A DNA stretch of 12,926 nucleotides, taken from assembly GCA_036275365.1 (NCBI GenBank), contig DASUDX010000012.1, positions 1 to 12,926 on the forward strand. The letters are read 5' to 3'. Below the pieces are notes generated by a model. That model worked only from the letters and a program-made list of their open reading frames with translations. It searched no databases and was not told the DNA's origin. The DNA comes from DASUDX01 sp036275365 (GTDB taxonomy: Bacteria; Pseudomonadota; Gammaproteobacteria; Nevskiales; Nevskiaceae). Position 1 is the stretch's first letter. The number at the start of each line of letters is the position of its first letter. A program made the position numbers and the translations under genes. Positions 1-6,030 of this stretch are shown here, one piece after another.

Positions 1-157
1 GATCAAGGACGCCAAGCTCAAGGTCGATGCCCAGATCCAGGGCGACAAGCTGCGCGTCAGCGGCAAGAAGCGCGATGACCTGCAGCTCGCCATCGCCCTG
101 CTGCGCAAGGCCGAGGATCTGGAGCTGGCCCTGCAGTTCGAGAACTTCCGGGATTGA
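1..157 (+). CDS. yajQ: YajQ family nucleotide-binding protein, C-terminal part (5' end outside the window)
   Basis: Reading from base 2, the 51 visible codons start IKDAKLKVDAQIQGDKLRVS and finish in FENFRD before a TGA stop at 155-157. The IKDxKLKVxAQIQGD block, the GKxRDDLQ block and the terminal FxNFRD are hallmarks of the end of YajQ (DUF520, PF04461). Full-length family members are about 160 residues, so roughly two thirds of the gene lies to the left. YajQ proteins are small cytosolic proteins with two ferredoxin-like domains that bind nucleic acid or nucleotide; some members, for example in Xanthomonas, have been reported as cyclic-di-GMP receptors. An EAL phosphodiesterase lies about 6 kb away, but nothing links the two genes directly. 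The next gene converges from the minus strand. The family call is firm; the ligand in this organism is not known. Confidence 0.93.
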   Translation, partial: IKDAKLKVDAQIQGDKLRVSGKKRDDLQLAIALLRKAEDLELALQFENFRD

Positions 158-181
158 GGGCGCTGGCGGGAATCGGGCGCG

Positions 182-229
182 GGTCGCCCGGGTGCACCCC
201 GGATCGCGCGGCTTCAACCCCGGGCGACC
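182..229. repeat. Inverted repeat with 11-bp perfect arms between convergent genes (possible transcript-end hairpin)
   Basis: GGTCGCCCGGG at 182-192 is the exact reverse complement of CCCGGGCGACC at 219-229. The arms are separated by 26 bases that hold further GC-rich self-complementary pieces, such as GGGTGCACCC at 190-199. It sits in the 128-base gap (158-285) between the yajQ stop and the stop of the minus-strand nucleotidase gene, where a two-way transcription end or RNA 3'-end stabiliser would be expected. There is no T-run on either side, so it is not a classical intrinsic terminator. Apart from it the gap shows nothing recognisable. Confidence 0.5.
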
Positions 230-285
230 GCGCCTGGCGGGGGCTGCCAACGGATCCTGTCCGCCTCACGCCTCACCGCGTCCGC

Positions 286-1197
286 TCACTCCTTGCGGCG
301 GTTCACCACTCCCGCCGAGACATGGCCGGTGGGGCCGGCGAAGCGGGCGGATTCGCAGTGGGTGAGCTGGTCATCGAAGAAGAAGTCCGGTTCGAACTGG
401 CTCAGGAAGGGCCCCTTGCTGAGCCCGCCGAGGAACATCGCCTCGTCCACCTCGATGCCCCAGTCCATCAGGGTGCGGATGGCGCGCTCATGGGCCGGCG
501 CGCTGCGCGCGGTGACCAGCGCCGTGCGCAGGCGCACCGCCACCCGGTCGCGGGCGGCGTGCTGCAGGCGCTGCAGGGCTTCCAGCAGCGGCTTGAACGG
601 CCCCGGTGGCAGCGGCTGGCTGGCGCGGGTCGACTCATGGGCCTGGAAGGCATCCAGCCCCTCGCGCTGGTAGACCTGCTCGGCCTCGTCGGAGAACAGC
701 ACGGCGTCGCCGTCGAAGGCGATGCGCAGCTCGCTGGGATGGCGCTCGGCATCGACCAGCGATTGCGGGAACACCCGCGCCGCCGGAAAGCCGGCCTCGA
801 GGGCGCGGTGCACATCCTCGGCATTGGCCGAGAGGAACAGCTGGGCCCCCAGCGGCCGCAGATAGCGGAACGGCGGCTCGCCGCGGGTGAACACCCCGCG
901 CTGGATGTCCAGACCCCCGGCCGCCGCCGAGCGGAACACCCGCAGACCGGAGACCGGATCGTTGCGCGAGAGCATCACCACTTCCACCCGGTGCTCGCCG
1001 TCGGCATTGAAGGCGAGCAGCTTGCGCGCCAGCGGAAAGGCGACCCCAGGGCGCGCCGGCTGGTCGAGCCGGTCCAGCTGCAGACGGCTGTAGGCGGCAT
1101 CGCCCTGGTCCTCGAACACCTGGTTCTCGGCCTCGAGGTCGAACAGGGCGCGCGAGGACAGCGCCACCACCAGCTGATGATCGAGCGTGGCCGGCAT
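286..1197 (-). CDS. Cytosolic-type 5'-nucleotidase (NT5C1-like, PF06189)
   Basis: This 303-residue protein matches the 5_nucleotid family of HAD-like cytosolic 5'-nucleotidases, which remove phosphate from nucleoside monophosphates. Visible landmarks in order: VALSSRALFD at 11-20; FDGDAVLFSDE at 161-171, a DxD pair in HAD style; LVTARSAPAHERA at 227-239, with a motif-II-like Thr229; and GGLSKGPFLSQFEPDFFFDD at 257-276, with Lys261 and the acidic pair Asp275-Asp276. The length is normal for bacterial members (about 300). There is no signal peptide, so it should act in the cytosol. The ATG lies two bases after the stop of the TauE-like permease gene, with no strong Shine-Dalgarno, so translation is probably coupled to that gene. 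The family call is solid; the preferred nucleotide (AMP or others) cannot be read from sequence. Confidence 0.88.
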   Translation of the reverse strand: MPATLDHQLVVALSSRALFDLEAENQVFEDQGDAAYSRLQLDRLDQPARPGVAFPLARKLLAFNADGEHRVEVVMLSRNDPVSGLRVFRSAAAGGLDIQRGVFTRGEPPFRYLRPLGAQLFLSANAEDVHRALEAGFPAARVFPQSLVDAERHPSELRIAFDGDAVLFSDEAEQVYQREGLDAFQAHESTRASQPLPPGPFKPLLEALQRLQHAARDRVAVRLRTALVTARSAPAHERAIRTLMDWGIEVDEAMFLGGLSKGPFLSQFEPDFFFDDQLTHCESARFAGPTGHVSAGVVNRRKE

Positions 1198-1199
1198 GC

Positions 1200-1988
1200 T
1201 CAGCTGCTCAGCATCTTCACGCCCACCGCCACCAGCACCAGCGAGATGGCATGGCGGATCAGCTTTTCCGGCGCCCGGGTGGCCGCCAGCGAGCCGAGCA
1301 GAATGCCCGGGATCGAGCCCACCAGCAGGGAGCCGAGCAGACCGAAGTTGACATTGCCCATGGCCAGATGGCCCAGACCCGCGATCACCGTCAGCGGAAT
1401 GGCGTGGACGATGTCGGTCCCGACCAGCCGGCTCGGGGTCATCCGCAGCGGGTAGAGGTAGAGCAGCATCACCGCGCCCAGGGCGCCGGCGCCGATCGAG
1501 GTGAAGGTGACCAGAAAGCCCAGCACCGCGCCGCAGATCACGGTGGCCACCGGCTGCACCCGCTTGAACTCGAAGGGCCGGCCCTTGCGCAGGCGGGTCC
1601 CCCAGTCATGGAAGGAGGGGCGGAACAGGGCGGCGATCGAGGTGAGGATCAGCACCGCGCCGAGCATGTGCACGATCAGCTGGCTCTGGGTCTTGCTGGC
1701 GCCGGTCGCGTGCAGCCAGGCGAGCGTCAGCAGCGAGGCGGGCAGGCTGCCGGCGAACAGCTTCCACAGCACCGGCCAGTCCACCGTGCCGCGCTTGCCG
1801 TGCACCCAGCCGCCGACCATCTTGGTGATGGCGGCGAACCAGAGATCGGTACCCACCGCGATGCCCGGCGCCACGCCGAACAGCAGCACCAGGATCGGCG
1901 TCATCAGCGAGCCGCCGCCCACCCCGGTGAGGCCCACCAGCACCCCCACGCCGAAGCCGGCGAGGGCGTTGATCCATTCGAGCGTCAT
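1200..1988 (-). CDS. TauE/SafE-family sulfite/organosulfonate exporter-like membrane permease
   Basis: A very hydrophobic protein of 262 residues with seven or eight predicted membrane spans. It carries the two pseudo-repeated signatures of the TauE/SafE (DUF81, PF01925) family: GVGGGSLMTPIL at 22-33 in the first half and TSIGAGALGAVML at 163-175 in the second. Family members are inner-membrane carriers, some linked to sulfite, sulfoacetate or other sulfur anions; the substrate here is unknown. I use the ATG at 1988 (MTLEWINALAG) rather than the in-frame GTG at 2009, because the first membrane span follows it directly and the extra seven residues (VRCDETG) add nothing recognisable. GAGACGGG just upstream is a weak ribosome site. 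The 5'-nucleotidase gene follows after two bases, so the two are very likely co-transcribed, although no metabolic link between them is obvious. Confidence 0.9.
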   Translation of the reverse strand: MTLEWINALAGFGVGVLVGLTGVGGGSLMTPILVLLFGVAPGIAVGTDLWFAAITKMVGGWVHGKRGTVDWPVLWKLFAGSLPASLLTLAWLHATGASKTQSQLIVHMLGAVLILTSIAALFRPSFHDWGTRLRKGRPFEFKRVQPVATVICGAVLGFLVTFTSIGAGALGAVMLLYLYPLRMTPSRLVGTDIVHAIPLTVIAGLGHLAMGNVNFGLLGSLLVGSIPGILLGSLAATRAPEKLIRHAISLVLVAVGVKMLSS

Positions 1989-2050
1989 GCCCGTCTCGTC
2001 ACACCGCACGAGGCGGCCAGGACCGCCATCCTAGCCTTGCGCGGGCGCGC

Positions 2051-2956
2051 TCAGGCGCGGGCGGCGTTGGCGGCCGCGAGGTCGGCCCAGCGCGGCATCA
2101 GCGGCGCGGCGAAGTCATGGCCCATGCCGGGGATCAGTTCGAGGCGGGCGCCGCGGATCAGCCGGGCGCTGCGCTGGCCACAGGCCGGACGCAGCAGCGG
2201 ATCGGCGAGGCCGTGGATCACCTGGGTCGGTGCGGTGATCTGTGGCAGCAGGCCCTCGAGGCTGCCGGTGGTCACCACCGCATGGGTCTGCCGCGCCAGC
2301 CCGGCCGGGCGGAAGGCGCGGTCATAGGCACGGCCGGCGATGCGGGCGCGCACCTCGGTGGGGGTGGGATAGGCCGGGCTGCCGACCCGCCGCAGCAGGG
2401 CGGTGGCGCGGCGGATCACCGCCTCGCGGGTGACCGGACGCGGCCCCAGCCCGGCCATCCGCCACAGCACATCGAAGCGGGCGGCCGGCAGGCGGGGATC
2501 ATTGGTGCTGGACATGATCGAGGTCAGGCTGCGCACCCGCTGCGGCCGGCTCGCCGCCATGATCTGCGCGATCATCCCGCCCATCGACACGCCGAGCAGA
2601 TGGCTGCGCGGCAGGTTCAGCGCATCGAGCAGGCCGAAGGCATCGGCGGCCATCTCGTGCAGGGTGTAGTTGGCCTGGGCGCGCAGGCCCAGGCGCGCCT
2701 TGAGCCAGTCCTGGGGGATGCGCACCGGCTGGCCGCGATCGGCCTCGCTGGAGAGACCGGCATCGCGGTTGTCGAAGCGGATCAGGCGAAAGCCGCGCGC
2801 CACCAGGGCTGCACACAGCGGATCGGGCCAGTGGATCAGCTGGCCGCCCAGCCCCATCACCAGCAGCAGCGGCTCGCCGCCGGCCGGGCCGCCGGTTTCG
2901 TAGTGCAGGGTGAGGCCTTCGTGGGTCACCTGACCCGGGGTCCAGCACAGCGACAT
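2051..2956 (-). CDS. Alpha/beta-fold hydrolase (esterase-like)
   Basis: A 301-residue single-domain alpha/beta hydrolase. The oxyanion region reads LLLVMGLGGQ at 30-39. FDNRDAGLSS at 61-70 is typical of the carboxylesterase / aclacinomycin-methylesterase-like branch. The nucleophile elbow is GVSMGG with Ser124, the acid is Asp252 in HGLADPLL, and the base is His280 in PGMGHDF, so the triad is complete. There is no signal peptide, so it should be cytosolic. The substrate is unknown; simple esters or lactones are the usual guess for this branch. The ATG at 2956 has no good Shine-Dalgarno. It lies 143 bases downstream of the phoX stop and 62 bases upstream of the permease gene, so it may be its own transcription unit. 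The gap upstream has unusual repeats, listed separately. Confidence 0.87.
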   Translation of the reverse strand: MSLCWTPGQVTHEGLTLHYETGGPAGGEPLLLVMGLGGQLIHWPDPLCAALVARGFRLIRFDNRDAGLSSEADRGQPVRIPQDWLKARLGLRAQANYTLHEMAADAFGLLDALNLPRSHLLGVSMGGMIAQIMAASRPQRVRSLTSIMSSTNDPRLPAARFDVLWRMAGLGPRPVTREAVIRRATALLRRVGSPAYPTPTEVRARIAGRAYDRAFRPAGLARQTHAVVTTGSLEGLLPQITAPTQVIHGLADPLLRPACGQRSARLIRGARLELIPGMGHDFAAPLMPRWADLAAANAARA

Positions 2957-2979
2957 GACAGGCTGATGGCGAAACCGTG

Positions 2980-3003
2980 ACAGTCCGGCGAAGCCGGGAC
3001 TGT
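2980..3003. terminator. GC-rich hairpin downstream of phoX (terminator-like, no clean T-run)
   Basis: ACAGTCC plus GGC (2980-2989) pairs with GCC plus GGACTGT (2993-2995, 2997-3003), giving a 10-bp stem with one bulged G at 2996 and a three-base loop. On the minus strand it lies about 100 bases after the phoX stop and 24 bases before the alpha/beta hydrolase start. It could therefore end phoX transcripts or structure the hydrolase leader. The minus-strand sequence that follows has only a short T-rich patch (GGTTTCG), so the terminator call is tentative. Confidence 0.42.
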
Positions 3004-3049
3004 AGGGCGGTGCCGGCCCCCTGTCTGTGACAGCCGATGAGCGGTCCCT

Positions 3050-3114
3050 GCCGGGCCGTGGACGCGGATCCTCCGTGGCCGGGCCGTGGACGCGGCCCTT
3101 CAGTCGCCGGGCCG
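3050..3114. repeat. 28-bp tandem repeat (two units plus a 9-bp remnant) crossing the phoX stop codon
   Basis: The 18-base string GCCGGGCCGTGGACGCGG occurs at 3050-3067 and again at 3078-3095, a period of exactly 28. A third start of the unit (GCCGGGCCG) lies at 3106-3114, again 28 bases on. By hand alignment, units one and two match at 23 of 28 positions. The phoX stop (3100-3102) lies inside unit two and the remnant is within the last codons of phoX. It looks like a small local duplication that reached the 3' end of the gene. Confidence 0.7.
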
Positions 3115-4551
3115 ATCGCTCTCGAGCACGCGGGCCAGCGCCGCCGCCGCCAGCGCCCCGAGGCCGAGGGCCGTCACCGCCCCGCCGCCGGAGATGCCCG
3201 GGCCCGGGGTCGAACCTCCGCCCCCGCCCCCGGCCGCTGCGCCGCGGAACGGACCGCTGACCTCGAAGATCTCGCCGACGATGGTGCGGCCGCTCACCTC
3301 GTCCACCCGGTGGCGCTTGGCCTGGCTGGCGAAGTAGAGCCGGCTGCCGGTGGGATCGAAGGCGACCCCGCAGAGCTCCGAGTGCGGCACCGGATAGCGC
3401 AGGAAGGGCGCCACCTCGCGGGTGTCGTCGGTGATCAGCACGATCTCCATGTTGCCGCCGTCCTCGGCCACGAACAGATCATGGCTGTGCGGATGCACGG
3501 TGAGGTTGTCGACCCCGGTCAGCGGGGCGTCCGGGCCGAGGGCGGCCGCGTCGTAGACGATCTCCAGCTGGCTGGTCTGGGTGTGGTAGGCCCACACCCG
3601 GTTGCTGCCCTTGCAGGTGAAGAACACCTGGCCGTCGTCATACCAGCAGCCTTCACCGCCGAGGAACACCGCCGCGGTGGGTACCTGGTAGCGGCACTCC
3701 AGCGGCAGGCCCAGCGGGTTGGGCACCGGCTCCCAGCGCACCAGGCCCGGGCCGGTCTCCACCGGTGCGGCCCCGCCCAGGGTCTCCGCATAGGGGAGAC
3801 GGGTGGGCGGGTTGTCTCCCACCACCGCGACTTCCAGCACGCCGACGCTCAGGTCCGGACGGCCCTGATCGGGCCAGCGCAGCGGGCGGAAGCGGTAGAA
3901 GGCGCCATCGGCGGTGTCCTCGGTGAGGTAGATCGCCTTGCCGATGGGGTCCACCGCCGCCGCCTCGTGGGCGAACTGGCCGAGCGCCGGCAGGCGCAGC
4001 GCCGGGTTCAGCCCGGTGGGGTCGCACTCGTAGACGAAGCCGAGGAAGTTCTCCTCGCAGGAGAGCCAGGTACCCCAGGGCGTCACCCCGCCGGCGCAGT
4101 TGTTGTTGGTGCCCTGGAGGATCGGATAGGCGTCGATCACCCGGCCCTCGGCGTCGAAGCGGATCGCCGAGCAGCCGCCCTGCTCGCCGCAGAAGGGGCT
4201 GGCGGGATCATCCGCGCATTCGTCGGCGACGATCGGAATCTCCGAGTTGTTGACATAGATCCAGCCGCCGTCGGGCTGGGGAATCACCCCGCCGCCATCG
4301 CTGGCGCGATGCCAGAGAAACGCGGTCTGGCTGCCATCGGCCCGCGTTACCGGCTGGTAGGCGGTGGCCAGCACCCGGCTGCGGAAGCCCGGCGGCAGCA
4401 GCAGGCCGTTGGCATCGGCCGCCTGCAGCCCGCCATAGGGGCCGGGGCCGATCACCGCCGGCGCGGCATAGGCGCGCTTCCAGAAGTCCGCCCCGAGGGC
4501 GAAGCTGCCGGCGACGGCGAGGCCCGCCTGGAGAAAGGTTCGACGCTGCAT
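3100..4551 (-). CDS. Tat-exported PhoX/DUF839-family phosphatase-like protein
   Basis: A 483-residue protein of the PhoX/DUF839 family (PF05787), a beta-propeller group of calcium- and iron-dependent phosphatases. The N-terminus MQRRTFLQAG is a twin-arginine signal followed by a hydrophobic stretch and a likely cut after AYA (about residue 29), so export is expected. The conserved NNNCAGGVTPWGTWLSCEEN block (149-168) carries Cys152, which corresponds to the iron-binding Cys of characterised PhoX; QFAHEAAAVD, EDTADGAFYRF and NLTVHPHSHDLFVAEDGG follow. It is shorter than the longer PhoX enzymes (over 600 residues), so phosphatase activity is probable, not certain. The ATG at 4551 is chosen because it begins the Tat signal; the 55 upstream codons look non-coding. 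The C-terminus is odd: a Gly/Pro/Ser linker (about 437-457), a 19-residue hydrophobic segment, then ESDRPGD. It follows the flavoprotein gene by 31 bases, probably in one operon. Confidence 0.88.
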   Translation of the reverse strand: MQRRTFLQAGLAVAGSFALGADFWKRAYAAPAVIGPGPYGGLQAADANGLLLPPGFRSRVLATAYQPVTRADGSQTAFLWHRASDGGGVIPQPDGGWIYVNNSEIPIVADECADDPASPFCGEQGGCSAIRFDAEGRVIDAYPILQGTNNNCAGGVTPWGTWLSCEENFLGFVYECDPTGLNPALRLPALGQFAHEAAAVDPIGKAIYLTEDTADGAFYRFRPLRWPDQGRPDLSVGVLEVAVVGDNPPTRLPYAETLGGAAPVETGPGLVRWEPVPNPLGLPLECRYQVPTAAVFLGGEGCWYDDGQVFFTCKGSNRVWAYHTQTSQLEIVYDAAALGPDAPLTGVDNLTVHPHSHDLFVAEDGGNMEIVLITDDTREVAPFLRYPVPHSELCGVAFDPTGSRLYFASQAKRHRVDEVSGRTIVGEIFEVSGPFRGAAAGGGGGGSTPGPGISGGGAVTALGLGALAAAALARVLESDRPGD

Positions 4552-4582
4552 GGCCGGGTCCGGAACGAAAGGACCCTGCACC

Positions 4583-5878
4583 CTAGAGCCGGGTCTTTGC
4601 AGCCTGTTGACGGCTGAGCAGCCAGCGCGCCGCCGCCTGCCCGGCCACCACCCCGCTGGCGAAGCAGGCGCTGAGCAGATAGCCCCCGGTGGGCGCGTCC
4701 CAGTCGAGCATCTCACCGGCGAGGAACAGACCCGGATGCGCCTTCAGCTGCAGGCCCTCATCGAGTGCGCCCAGCACGACCCCGCCGGCGCTGCTGATCG
4801 CTTCCGCCAGCGGACGCTGCGCGCGCAGGCGGATGGGGAGGGCCTTGAGCTGGGCGGCGAGGGCGGCCGGGTCGCTCCCCGGCGCCGCATCGCGGCACTC
4901 GAAGAACAGGGCGCACTTGGCGGCATCCAGATGCAGCCCCCGGCGCAGCCGCTCGCCGAGCGAGCGACGCGGGTCCGCGCTGGCCAGCCGGCTGCGGATC
5001 TGTTCCGCCGTGCGCCCGGGGCAGAGATCCAGCCAGATCCGCGCCTCACCCTCGGCCCGCAGCTGCTGGCGCAGGTCGGCCGAGGCGGCATAGAGCACAC
5101 CGCCCTCCAGCCCCTGCTCGCTGAGCACGCATTCGCCCTGGCGCTGCCGCGGCTCGCCGCGAGGATCGCGCCAGTGCAGCACCACCGGCTTGAGCGGCGC
5201 ACCGGCCTGCTCGCGCAGGCGAGCACTCCAGTCCGCCTCAAAGCCGCTGTTGCTCGCCTGCAGCGGCGTCACCGGAATGCCCAGGGCTTCCAGCAACGGC
5301 ACCCAGCGGCCATCCGAGCCCAGCTGCGGCCAGCTGCCGCCCCCCAGCGCCAGCAGCACCGCCGCGGCCTGGCGGGTCTGCACGCCCGTGCTGGTATCGG
5401 CTTCGAGCGTGTAGCCGCCGGCCGGGTGTGGCTGCAGCGACCGCAGCCGCTGCCGCACCTCGATGCGCAGGCCCTGGCTGCGCAGCCGGCGCAGCCACTG
5501 GCGCAGCATCGGCGCGGCCTTGAAATCGCGCGGGAAGACCCGTCCGGAGCTGCCGATGAAGGTCTCGATGCCGAGGCCCGCGGCCCAGTCGCGCAGCTGC
5601 TGCGGAGGGAAGCGCTGCAGCCAGCCGCTCACCACCTCGCCGCCCTCGCCGTAGCGGGCGTGGAACCCGGCCGGCGGCTCGCTGTGGGTGAGATTCAGGC
5701 CGCCCCGGCCGGCGATGAGGAACTTGCGGCCGACCGAGCCCTTGGCCTCCCACAGCGTCACCGCGACCCCCTGGGCCAGCGCGGCCTCGGCGGCCATCAG
5801 CCCGGCCGGGCCGCCGCCGATCACCAGCAGGCCGGGCAGGCGCTCATCGGAGCTCGGGGCGGCGAGGGAGGAGGACAC
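4583..5878 (-). CDS. HI0933-like NAD(P)/FAD-dependent oxidoreductase (PP_4765/TIGR03862-type flavoprotein)
   Basis: This flavoprotein of about 431 residues has an N-terminal Rossmann FAD-binding motif, VIGGGPAGLMAAE, at 19-31. It also has GRKFLIAGRGGLNLTHSEP at 50-68, the signature of the HI0933 family (PF03486), and GEMLDWDAPTGGYLLSACF near the C-terminus, which is diagnostic of the TIGR03862 subgroup. The reaction is not established for the family; it is a soluble FAD protein, sometimes compared with enzymes acting on modified nucleosides or quinones. The ORF can be extended to a GTG at 5956, but the extra 26 residues are Arg/Ser-rich and unlike the family. I use the GTG at 5878, which puts the FAD motif near the N-terminus as usual. 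Neither GTG has a Shine-Dalgarno. A TATACT box at 5912-5907, inside the extension, agrees with the shorter start. phoX follows 31 bases after the stop. Confidence 0.88.
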   Translation of the reverse strand: MSSSLAAPSSDERLPGLLVIGGGPAGLMAAEAALAQGVAVTLWEAKGSVGRKFLIAGRGGLNLTHSEPPAGFHARYGEGGEVVSGWLQRFPPQQLRDWAAGLGIETFIGSSGRVFPRDFKAAPMLRQWLRRLRSQGLRIEVRQRLRSLQPHPAGGYTLEADTSTGVQTRQAAAVLLALGGGSWPQLGSDGRWVPLLEALGIPVTPLQASNSGFEADWSARLREQAGAPLKPVVLHWRDPRGEPRQRQGECVLSEQGLEGGVLYAASADLRQQLRAEGEARIWLDLCPGRTAEQIRSRLASADPRRSLGERLRRGLHLDAAKCALFFECRDAAPGSDPAALAAQLKALPIRLRAQRPLAEAISSAGGVVLGALDEGLQLKAHPGLFLAGEMLDWDAPTGGYLLSACFASGVVAGQAAARWLLSRQQAAKTRL

Positions 5879-5906
5879 GACAGACCGGGCCGGGATTCGG
5901 CGGGCG

Positions 5907-5912
5907 AGTATA
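5907..5912 (-). promoter_or_regulatory. Possible -10 box (TATACT) for the flavoprotein-phoX unit
   Basis: The minus strand reads TATACT here, five of six matches to the sigma-70 -10 consensus in an otherwise GC-rich gap (5879-6030). It would start RNA about 20 bases ahead of the GTG at 5878. No convincing -35 hexamer stands 16-18 bases upstream, so this is only a candidate. No clear promoter was found for the divergent REC-EAL gene in the rest of the gap. Confidence 0.28.
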
Positions 5913-6030
5913 GGTCCGCAGCCGGTGACCGATCGGCGGCTGTCACTGGCCTTCACCCCGGCGATGGACTACGGTGGAGACCGCGGCCGGGGCCTTTACC
6001 TCAAATGCCCTGCACCGCCCTCGAGGGCTC

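Noticed and set aside
5879..5956. N-terminal extension of the flavoprotein to the GTG at 5956
   Set aside because: The 26 extra residues are Arg/Ser-rich and unlike the family, no ribosome site precedes the GTG, and a TATACT box lies inside the extension.
5940..5957. CTGTCAC followed by CTTCACC, considered as a Pho box between the flavoprotein and REC-EAL genes
   Set aside because: Only the first unit matches; the second agrees at two of seven positions, so it is a single half-site by chance.
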